DNA from: a bacterium
GTDB lineage: Bacteria > Eisenbacteria > RBG-16-71-46 > CAIMUX01
Direction: 5' to 3'
NCBI GenBank assembly: GCA_030431975.1
Contig: JAUIHP010000003.1
Location: forward strand, 1-64,000
Length of the DNA: 64,000 bases
Shown here piece after piece: positions 45,586 to 52,838 of the stretch. The translations under genes were made by a program, and so were the position numbers. Position 1 is the stretch's first letter; the number at the start of each line of letters is the position of its first letter. Below the pieces are notes generated by a model that ran no database searches, was not told the origin of the DNA, and saw only the letters and a program-made list of their open reading frames with translations.

Positions 45586-45614
45586 CTTAGATGCAACCCC
45601 GGAGGCCCGAACGC

Positions 45615-46205
45615 ATGCCCAAGACCCGCTGCAGTTGGTGTGGTGACAACCCGCTCTATGTGGCCTACCACGACGAGGAGTGGGGCGTCCCCGTTCATGA
45701 TGATCGAATACTTTTCGAGTTCCTCATCCTCGAAGGTGCGCAGGCCGGGCTCAGTTGGATCACGATCCTCAAGAAGCGCGAGAACTACCGTGAAGCGTTC
45801 GCGGACTTCGATCCGGCTGCAGTGGCGCGGTTCAACAAGCGCAGTGTCGAAAAGCTGCTGAAGAACGAGGGCATCGTGCGCAACCGCCTCAAGATCGAGG
45901 CGTCCGTTTCCAACGCCAAGGCCTTCCTCGAAGTTCAGGAGGAGTTCGGGAGTTTCGACCGCTACATCTGGGACTTCATGCCCAAGGGAAGACCGCTTCA
46001 GAACAAGTTCCGGACCATGGGAGAGATCCCGGCCAAGACCGAGCTGGCTGAGACCATCTCCAAGGATCTGAAGAAGCGAGGATTCCGGTTCGTTGGCCCG
46101 ACCATCATCTATGCCCACATGCAGGCCACGGGCATGGTCAACGACCACGTCGTCGACTGCTTCCGGCACAAACCGGTCGCAAAGCTCGGCGGTTCGAGGA
46201 GCTAA
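45615..46205 (+). CDS. tag: DNA-3-methyladenine glycosylase I
   Basis: 196 aa from the ATG at 45615 (GGAGG upstream; an earlier in-frame codon is weaker). It removes 3-methyladenine from alkylated DNA. Tag hallmarks are all present: zinc-site residues in CSWCGDNPLYVAYHDEEWG and HVVDCFRH, the substrate-pocket LEGAQAGLSWITILKKR, and FDRYIWDF. Length is normal. It lies 29 nt after the M35-like gene and 129 nt before the ATP-grasp gene. Confidence 0.96.
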   Translation: MPKTRCSWCGDNPLYVAYHDEEWGVPVHDDRILFEFLILEGAQAGLSWITILKKRENYREAFADFDPAAVARFNKRSVEKLLKNEGIVRNRLKIEASVSNAKAFLEVQEEFGSFDRYIWDFMPKGRPLQNKFRTMGEIPAKTELAETISKDLKKRGFRFVGPTIIYAHMQATGMVNDHVVDCFRHKPVAKLGGSRS

Positions 46206-46334
46206 GAAATCGGGTAGGATAGTCGCGGCCGTGATTCCGGTCCTTCAGGTCCTGCCGGTCCTGTCCGCCGCAACCATCGATCCGGGGCGATCCAATTAGA
46301 AACAGCCCGGATCTCATCGAGAATGGAGTTCCCG

Positions 46335-47555
46335 GTGAACGTTCTCATGATCTCCCCCGGCTTCCCGGCCGAGATGCCGTTCTTTACCCGAGGCCTGGCC
46401 TCCGTCGGAGCCAAGGTCATCGGCATCGGCGACCAACCCTTGGGCGCCCTCCCCGAGATGGCCCAGGAAGCGGTCAGCCACTATGTCCGAGTGGGAAGCC
46501 TGTGGGATGAAGACGCGGTCATCGACGAAGTCCGGCAGCTTGCCCGCCAGGGAGAGATCCACCTCGTCGAGTGTCTCTGGGAACCCGGAATGATCCTGGC
46601 CGCCCGCATCCGCGAGATGCTGGGGCTACCGGGAATGACGGTTGAGCAGACGATGCCCTTTCGCGACAAGGAAACCATGAAAGAGCATCTGGATCGCGCA
46701 GGGATTCGCACGCCCCGGCACGCTCGCGCCATGACCGCCGACGGAGTCCGTCACGCCGCCGAGGAGATCGTCGGCTATCCCCTCATCGTCAAGCCGATCG
46801 CCGGCGCCGGGGCGAAGGACACGTACCGCATCGACAACCGTGAAGAGCTGGAGAACATCTTCCCCATGATCCAGCACGTCGACGAGGTCAGCGTCGAAGA
46901 GTTCATCGATGGCGACGACATGACCTTCGACACCGTCTGTATCGACGGCCACCCCGTCTTCGCCAACGTCTTCTTCTATCGTCCCCGCGCTCTTCAGATC
47001 CAAACCATCGAGTGGCTCTCTCCGCAAACCGTCGCGCTGCGCAACCTCGAGCACGAGTCGATCGCCAGCGGAGTTCAGATGGGCCACGACGTGCTCAAAG
47101 CCCTGGGTTTCCGCACCGGCTTCACTCACATGGAGTGGTACCGCAAGCACGACGGCGAAGCGGTCTTCGGTGAGATCGGCGCCCGTCCTCCGGGCGGCCG
47201 CACCGTCGACCTCATGAACTACGCCTGCGACATCGACCTCTTCCGTGGCTGGGCCGAAGCGGTCTGCCACGGCCGCTTCAGTCAGCCGATCGAACGAAAG
47301 TGGAACGCTGCGATCATTTTCAAGCGCGCCATCGGAGAAGGCTCCATTTCGCGGATCGAGGGGCTCGAGAAGATCATGAGCGACTTTGGTCCGCACATCG
47401 CGGCCGTCCAACTGTCGCAGGTCGGCGCGAGGAAGAAGAGCTTCCGCAGGTCACTGACCAGTGACGGCTACCTCGTCGTCCGGCACCCGGACTTCCAAAC
47501 CTGTCTGAACATGGCCGACCGCGTCGGAACGGACCTAAGGCTCTACGCCGAGTAG
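46335..47555 (+). CDS. ATP-grasp family ligase
   Basis: 406 aa. GTG at 46335 has GGAG 6 nt upstream (MNVLMISPGFP); an in-frame ATG at 46323 is the alternative and adds 4 residues. An N-terminal Rossmann-like domain is followed by an ATP-grasp core: ETMKEHLDRAGIRTPRH, VGYPLIVKPIAGAGAKDTYRI (ATP-binding Lys and glycine loop), VSVEEFIDGDDMTFDTV, and the Mg-binding GEIGARPPGGRTVDL. These enzymes join a carboxylate to an amine or thiol through acyl phosphate, for example in dipeptide, siderophore or peptide-tag synthesis. The substrate cannot be read here. The C58-like gene starts 9 nt after its stop, which implies joint function. Confidence 0.9.
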   Translation: MNVLMISPGFPAEMPFFTRGLASVGAKVIGIGDQPLGALPEMAQEAVSHYVRVGSLWDEDAVIDEVRQLARQGEIHLVECLWEPGMILAARIREMLGLPGMTVEQTMPFRDKETMKEHLDRAGIRTPRHARAMTADGVRHAAEEIVGYPLIVKPIAGAGAKDTYRIDNREELENIFPMIQHVDEVSVEEFIDGDDMTFDTVCIDGHPVFANVFFYRPRALQIQTIEWLSPQTVALRNLEHESIASGVQMGHDVLKALGFRTGFTHMEWYRKHDGEAVFGEIGARPPGGRTVDLMNYACDIDLFRGWAEAVCHGRFSQPIERKWNAAIIFKRAIGEGSISRIEGLEKIMSDFGPHIAAVQLSQVGARKKSFRRSLTSDGYLVVRHPDFQTCLNMADRVGTDLRLYAE

Positions 47556-47564
47556 AGGATTCCC

Positions 47565-48413
47565 GTGGCCGGTGAAAAACAGATCGAAGCCGTCGAGGAG
47601 TTCGCGAAGCGCCACGTCAACACGCTGGGCGAGTTCCTCGAGTACCGCACGTTTGCCCTCTCGCAGGGCGTCAGTCTCGACTTCGAGGCGGTATCGGCCG
47701 AGATCAAGAAGGGCGTGTGCTGGGCCATGTCCTACGACTGGGCCCGCTTTCAGGTCTACGACTACAACGTGCAGCAGCGTCGTTTCGCCATCATCCGCCA
47801 GAAGACGATTCGGCTGCAGGAAAGACTGAACCAGACGCGTCTGACCTCGCAGATGCTGCTGGACGAGTTCGCGGCCAATGAAGGTTTCTCTCGTCGACTC
47901 ATCGAAGAGGGAAGCAAGCCGGCTCTCGGCCGGCCCGGATTCAGTCCGGAACAGATCGCGATCACCGAGATTCTTTCCGCCATCGACACCGACCCCAAGC
48001 TCGACCCTGCCGGAGTGCGCATGCTTGGCTTCGATTCCCAGGACGGCGGTCACGAGATCGCGCTTCGCATCAAAGAGCCGTTCCGGGTCTTCGATCCGAA
48101 CTACGGTCAGTTCGATGCCCCCAGCCTCAAGGTCCTGAAGAGCATCCTCACGCGAATTCTCAACACGACCTACGTCCGGCTGATGAACAGCTGGGACCTC
48201 TACAGTGTGGAACGAGCTTTTCCGCGGGCTCAGGGAGTCGTCGGTGGAACGATCGAGATTCCCGACTACGTCGCCGGGGCGCCTGCCGCGGCGTGGGAGC
48301 CCGTCACCGTTGAGCTTTCCGAGGAACAGAAAGCCGAGATCGCGGCGGCGGCCGACGCAAAAGCCGAGGACATCATGGCCTCCATCTTCGCGGACCTTTC
48401 CGAGGGGTACTAG
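47565..48413 (+). CDS. YopT-like (C58) cysteine protease-related protein
   Basis: 282 aa; GTG with AGAGGA upstream. The triad pattern of C58/YopT-type peptidases is present: Cys52 in KKGVCWAMSYDW, His163 in DGGHEIALRI, and Asp177 in FRVFDPNYGQF. The spacing and the FDPNYG motif are typical. No signal peptide is found. Family members are mainly injected effectors or toxin domains that cleave host or target proteins; some process their own N-termini. Here it is linked to an ATP-grasp ligase and near an M35-like peptidase. Function in this context is unknown. Confidence 0.8.
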   Translation: MAGEKQIEAVEEFAKRHVNTLGEFLEYRTFALSQGVSLDFEAVSAEIKKGVCWAMSYDWARFQVYDYNVQQRRFAIIRQKTIRLQERLNQTRLTSQMLLDEFAANEGFSRRLIEEGSKPALGRPGFSPEQIAITEILSAIDTDPKLDPAGVRMLGFDSQDGGHEIALRIKEPFRVFDPNYGQFDAPSLKVLKSILTRILNTTYVRLMNSWDLYSVERAFPRAQGVVGGTIEIPDYVAGAPAAAWEPVTVELSEEQKAEIAAAADAKAEDIMASIFADLSEGY

Positions 48414-48470
48414 GCAGACCTTAACCGAGGAGTCGGTGGGTGGCCGCTACACCCGGCTCGCTCATGTCGT

Positions 48471-48505
48471 GTTGGCGGCAAAACCCTCAGGATCCTGCCG
48501 CCAAC
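48471..48505. terminator. 10-bp perfect hairpin between convergent genes
   Basis: GTTGGCGGCA and TGCCGCCAAC flank a 15-nt loop, between the C58-like stop (48413) and the subtilase stop (48569). It is likely a bidirectional terminator without a U-tract. Confidence 0.6.
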
Positions 48506-48509
48506 CAGT

Positions 48510-48540
48510 AGCGAACTCAGCAGCGAACTCAGCAGCCAAC
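48510..48540. repeat. 12-bp direct repeat, two and a half copies
   Basis: AGCGAACTCAGC occurs twice in tandem (48510-48533) and is followed by AGCCAAC. It lies just beside the hairpin and before the minus-strand subtilase stop. Confidence 0.6.
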
Positions 48541-48568
48541 CCATGTCGAACCGAGTTCAGGTGGACCG

Positions 48569-51349
48569 CTACTTGAGAAGAGTAATCCTCTGCTGCAGCG
48601 CACCGACCTCGGTATCGACCCGGACCAGATAGATCCCGCTCGGTGACGGACGGCTGCGGTCATCCCGTCCATCCCACTGAAGCGATTGCTTTCCTTCCGA
48701 CAACCGGGTGTCGAGCAGTCGCCGGACGAGGCGGCCATTCATGTCGAAGATTCGCACCTGAACGGGACCCGGCTCCGCGATGTCGACTGAAAACTCGACG
48801 CGAGCCGAGGGGTTCCGGTCGAGGGCGATCGACGTCCCGGACTGAGTGTTCTCGAAGCGCGTGATCTCCGTGTTCTTGATTCGGGCGGTCAACCCGGGAG
48901 CGCCGACGATCGAGACTTCCGACTCTCCATGGGCCGGCTCGAGTTGTGCGTATCCGGAGCCGCTTCCGTCGATCGTGACCAGCGTGTTCCGGTCGCCGAG
49001 GCGCAGATAGAGCCCGGTTCCTTCTTCGAATCCGGTCTCGAGTTTGACGTCGACGACGCCGCGACCGGCATAGGCATCGAATCGACGAATCCGCGAAGCG
49101 TCCGGCTCGCCTTCATCGGGATAACCGTTCTCGTCGTGGTCCGACAACAGCTCTTCGCGAATGTCGACATCGTCCGGCCTTCCATTCTGATTGACGTCGG
49201 GCTGGTTCCCGCCTTCGATCTCGATCCAGTCGTCATATCCGTTGCCGTTCTCATCCACGAACTGTTCACGCTGCCCGACGATCGAAGCGCCTCCAATGTC
49301 GACCAGTCCGCCGGCGATTCGTGCGTAGAACTGCAAATCAACCCAGGCGGGACCGTGTCCTTCTCCTGGTGTCAGGATCGGCTTCAAGACGACCGGACAC
49401 TCGTCCTCGTCCATTTCGAAGTGCAGGTTTTGCAAGTCGAGAGACCATCCGTCCTCGCCCGTGCGGAACCGCGGTTCCACGACCACCTGAATCCGCTCGT
49501 CGAACGGGTTGACCACGGCAACCTGGTACTTCAAAGCACCGGCGCCTCGGGCGCGGACGCCGTCCGTTCCGACGTCGTCTGCGAACGGACCGTCGGGGCG
49601 AGGGGACGCCGGGCGCTGGATGTCGATATTCCTCCAGGTGCAGTTGTTCTCCCGATCCGTGTCCTGGGAGTAGCTCACTTCGGAATGAAGACAGCCGTGG
49701 ACCGTGCCTGTTCCCGGATCGAGTACAGGAGTGAAGTCAAAAGTGACGGACCGGACCGAGTTGGCCGGAACATCCAACGTCCGCGACCCGATGTTGGTCA
49801 GAGCCGCGCCCCCGCCAAAGAGGTGAAGGTCCAACATGACCTCTACCCCTTCGGCATCGCGCGGACCAAAGTTCGAGACGCGCACCGTGACGCGATTGAG
49901 CACACCTTCGACAATATCCGGATCCTGGACGATGATCTCCGGCGAGGCGTATGTGGTACCGCAAACGTACTCGAAGCCGACATCCGTCGGTCCCGGACCA
50001 GGCGGAATGGGCTCCGCGGCTTGGACCGCAGCCAGCGCATCGACGTAGCCGAAGCCGGACTCCGAGTCGAACCCGGGAGGCCCGATGTCGACGGCGGAGC
50101 TCCGAATGGCGGCTGTGATCTGCCTTGCGGTCATGCTCGGATTGAACTGACGCATGAGCGCCGCGATGCCGGCGACGTGAGGGCTGGCCATGGAAGTCCC
50201 AAACAACGGAATGTAGCCGTCACTGTCCGCGAAGTTCGCGGAGACGATGCCGGTCGCAGCTCCACAGAACGCAGAGAGGGCCGACCCAGGAGCGGCGACG
50301 TCCGGCTTGGGTACTCCGGGCAGTCCGCGAAGGGAGTACCACGCGATCTCATCGTCGCTCCGGTCTGCCGTGTTGTTGTGATAGGTCGCGGCGACCGTGA
50401 TCGCCTCCCTCGCCGACGCCGGTGCGACGACCCGCGCACCCTCGCAGGGAAGTCCGCAGTTTGGGGTGTTCCCCATCGCCACGACGGCGACGATGTCACC
50501 CGTCGTGACCGCCGTGTTCACGGCTTGACTGACCGCCGAGACCCCAGAAGGATCGGGCAGGTTGCAGAAGCCCAGGCTCATGTTGAGCACTCGAATGTTT
50601 TGGGCTGAGGCTTGGTCAATGGCGTGCTCCACGCCCTGAATGACTCTGGACTCAGTGCCGCCGCCCCCTTGGGTGAGGACGGCAATCTCATAGAGATTCG
50701 CACCCTTCGCTGCACCCCGAAGCCCGGTGCCCGCATCTCGCCCCAGGGCGATTCCCGCGACGTGAGTTCCGTGTTGACCGGTCGTGGAGAAGCCGCCACC
50801 CCAAGAGTCGTGGTCGACCTGTCCGGCAAACATCTCGTGATTCTCGTTAAGTCCGGTGTCCAGAATGGCAATGCGCACTCCGCTACCATCGACGTTCGGA
50901 TACTCCGCCGTGTAGGCCGGGGTGTCGACGTTGATAGTCGGGATACTTGTCGCGAGCATCGTTTCCGCGATGTGATCCTGGGACACCATGGCGACGTGCG
51001 GGTGCAGCGCTACGGCCTTTGCATCGGCAACCCGAACCTTGTCGAAGCAGGCCAGCGTCGTGTACTTGCCGGCGTAGATGAGGGTCGCGTTGGGAAGGAG
51101 CGCCGCGATCTCGGCTTCTTCCAGGCACGTGTTCAACCCCAGGATGACGGGAATCTCATCGCTGTCGTCCATATTGTCGATGGCGTCTTCGACGAAGTTC
51201 CGATCTGCGTCCAAATTCCACTCGACCAGTTTCGGAATCCACTCCAGCGGAGTTCTCTTTTCCACAGCCTCGGCCGACGCCGCCATAACAAGAAGAGCGG
51301 AGGCCACGGACAGCTTGCAACCCGCGCTCCATCGATTCTTCAAACGCAT
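48569..51349 (-). CDS. Secreted subtilase (S8) with T9SS sorting domain
   Basis: 926 aa. ATG at 51349 has GGAGGT 7 nt upstream; the ATG at 51364 overlaps that ribosome site and is rejected. A signal peptide (LSVASALLVMAASAEA) and an I9-like propeptide region precede the S8 domain with Asp164 (AILDTGLNENHE), His193 (GQHGTHVAG), Asn294 (AMGNTPN) and Ser386 (FGTSMASPHVAG). A CARDB-like strand domain follows (VRVSNFGPRDAEGVEVML), then further Ig-like units. The tail (WDGRDDRSRPSPSGIYLVRV...QQRITLLK) is the T9SS sorting signal. It is probably a surface-exported protease. Confidence 0.92.
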   Translation of the reverse strand: MRLKNRWSAGCKLSVASALLVMAASAEAVEKRTPLEWIPKLVEWNLDADRNFVEDAIDNMDDSDEIPVILGLNTCLEEAEIAALLPNATLIYAGKYTTLACFDKVRVADAKAVALHPHVAMVSQDHIAETMLATSIPTINVDTPAYTAEYPNVDGSGVRIAILDTGLNENHEMFAGQVDHDSWGGGFSTTGQHGTHVAGIALGRDAGTGLRGAAKGANLYEIAVLTQGGGGTESRVIQGVEHAIDQASAQNIRVLNMSLGFCNLPDPSGVSAVSQAVNTAVTTGDIVAVVAMGNTPNCGLPCEGARVVAPASAREAITVAATYHNNTADRSDDEIAWYSLRGLPGVPKPDVAAPGSALSAFCGAATGIVSANFADSDGYIPLFGTSMASPHVAGIAALMRQFNPSMTARQITAAIRSSAVDIGPPGFDSESGFGYVDALAAVQAAEPIPPGPGPTDVGFEYVCGTTYASPEIIVQDPDIVEGVLNRVTVRVSNFGPRDAEGVEVMLDLHLFGGGAALTNIGSRTLDVPANSVRSVTFDFTPVLDPGTGTVHGCLHSEVSYSQDTDRENNCTWRNIDIQRPASPRPDGPFADDVGTDGVRARGAGALKYQVAVVNPFDERIQVVVEPRFRTGEDGWSLDLQNLHFEMDEDECPVVLKPILTPGEGHGPAWVDLQFYARIAGGLVDIGGASIVGQREQFVDENGNGYDDWIEIEGGNQPDVNQNGRPDDVDIREELLSDHDENGYPDEGEPDASRIRRFDAYAGRGVVDVKLETGFEEGTGLYLRLGDRNTLVTIDGSGSGYAQLEPAHGESEVSIVGAPGLTARIKNTEITRFENTQSGTSIALDRNPSARVEFSVDIAEPGPVQVRIFDMNGRLVRRLLDTRLSEGKQSLQWDGRDDRSRPSPSGIYLVRVDTEVGALQQRITLLK

Positions 51350-51368
51350 CTTCAGCACCTCCATTGTT

Positions 51369-51407
51369 GGGAACGCCGAAACCGCCCGGAGGCGAGTCGG
51401 CGTTCCC
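51369..51407 (-). promoter_or_regulatory. Large hairpin directly before the subtilase ribosome site
   Basis: GGGAACGCCGA pairs with TCGGCGTTCCC over 11 bp, with a further CGCC/GGCG stem in the 17-nt loop. On the minus strand it ends 20 nt before the subtilase ATG and 127 nt after the stop of the preceding subtilase gene. It may terminate the upstream operon or control translation of the subtilase. Confidence 0.55.
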
Positions 51408-51533
51408 CACCTGAATCAAGGTCGCGGGATGCGACCGTGTTGGTGTGGAGGTGACGAACGTATTGCTGAGGAAATACCGGAAAGAGTGGCCCAATCAGGC
51501 AAGCCTCAGCCGCAAGACAAAGTCGAATCGGGG

Positions 51534-52838
51534 TTAGTTGACGAGAGCAGAGACGTTCAGACGGGATCCGATCATCGCGCCGTTGTAGTGGGGATCCGGA
51601 ACAGCGTCGCCCGACGAGTAGAGTTCGTCTTCCATGTTGGCGACAGCCCCGACCGAACGGCGCAGCGCAACGGCCCCGGACACCAACGCGGCCGACGCGG
51701 AAGTGCCGGTGAAGCTCGCGTAGCCGCCGTCAACGCCAGTCGTAACGACGTTCACTCCGGGAGCGGAAACATCGACGCGGAAACCGATGTTCGACTCACT
51801 CCAACGGTAGTCCGTGCCTCGCAAGGCTCCCGCGACGATCAGGTACGAATCGGGAAGGTTCGCCGGGAAGTAGTCCGGAGCATCCATGAGCACAAGGTCG
51901 CCGTTTCCGGCAGACGTGACGACATCGATACCCGCGTTCTGCAGCTCCAGAATCAGTTCCACCGCAGCCTCGGGATAGGCGGCGACGCGAAGACTCAGGT
52001 TGACGACGTCGATGTCATCCACGAGGCAGGCCGACAATGCACTGATCAGGTTCCAAACCGAGCCTCTGCCCTCGTCGTCCAGGATTCGGTAGTGAACGAG
52101 TTCGGCTTCCGGCGCGACGACGTGAACGCATCCGGCCACGGCTGTCCCGTGTCCGTAGACGACCGTGTGCTCCGGATCTCCTTCGTCCAGGGCATCGTCA
52201 TCTCCGTCGACGTAGTCGAAAGCGGAAACGGTGTAGTCGTCGAGATCCGGGTGCGGCACATATCCCGTGTCGAGAATGGCAACGCGGGTTCCGTTCCCTT
52301 GGGTCCGAGCGTGCGCGTTCACAAGTTTGAGGGCTCCGAGATCCGCCTGGTCGGCGACGTCGGCAAAGGACTCGCCCTCGAGGAACACAGCGATCGCACC
52401 GGCCTGCGCTTCCACCACTTCGATGACGTGGTCTTCTTCAACGAAGAGGACATCGGCGCGGGAGCCGACGGACTCATTCAGAAACTCCTTCTCCGCCAGT
52501 TCGTCCCATTGGATACGAAGGAATCCCTTTCCTCCGGGAGCCACGGTGAGATCCGAGTCTGCAATGTGAGATGAGAAGGAAGCCAGAAGAGACGAAGGAT
52601 CCGATCCGTCGAGCCGCACGATGACTTCCGCTGCGCCAAGCCCACCCCTTTGCTGGGGTGTTTCGTCGGACGGATCGGCTTGCGGCCCGGACGGCGGCAC
52701 AATCGGCGGTTCGGTCGGCAGGATGCCGCCGCTGCCGTTGTGACTCTCTTCCCCGATTCGCGATTCCGGCGAGTCGGCCACGGAGCAGCCGGTTACGAGT
52801 GCGCTGATGCAAACCAACGATGCGATTTTTCTTTTCAT
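51534..52838 (-). CDS. Lipoprotein subtilase (S8), last gene of the sigma-CHAT operon
   Basis: 434 aa. ATG at 52838 overlaps the CHAT gene stop as ATGA and has GGGAGAAG upstream. The lipobox is LVTGC with Cys18, so it is a lipid-anchored envelope protein. The S8 triad is Asp190 (VAILDTGYVPH), His230 (YGHGTAVAG) and Ser380 (FTGTSASAALVSG), with Asn312 (SAGNGD) for the oxyanion hole. The N-terminal 140 residues form a proline-rich linker and a propeptide-like domain. Translational coupling to a CHAT protease suggests it belongs to the same pathway, perhaps as the envelope effector. Confidence 0.92.
   Translation of the reverse strand: MKRKIASLVCISALVTGCSVADSPESRIGEESHNGSGGILPTEPPIVPPSGPQADPSDETPQQRGGLGAAEVIVRLDGSDPSSLLASFSSHIADSDLTVAPGGKGFLRIQWDELAEKEFLNESVGSRADVLFVEEDHVIEVVEAQAGAIAVFLEGESFADVADQADLGALKLVNAHARTQGNGTRVAILDTGYVPHPDLDDYTVSAFDYVDGDDDALDEGDPEHTVVYGHGTAVAGCVHVVAPEAELVHYRILDDEGRGSVWNLISALSACLVDDIDVVNLSLRVAAYPEAAVELILELQNAGIDVVTSAGNGDLVLMDAPDYFPANLPDSYLIVAGALRGTDYRWSESNIGFRVDVSAPGVNVVTTGVDGGYASFTGTSASAALVSGAVALRRSVGAVANMEDELYSSGDAVPDPHYNGAMIGSRLNVSALVN

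Noticed and set aside
48929..50608. 559-codon plus-strand frame opposite the subtilase gene
   Set aside because: Antisense shadow: the subtilase with an intact triad and T9SS tail is on the other strand.
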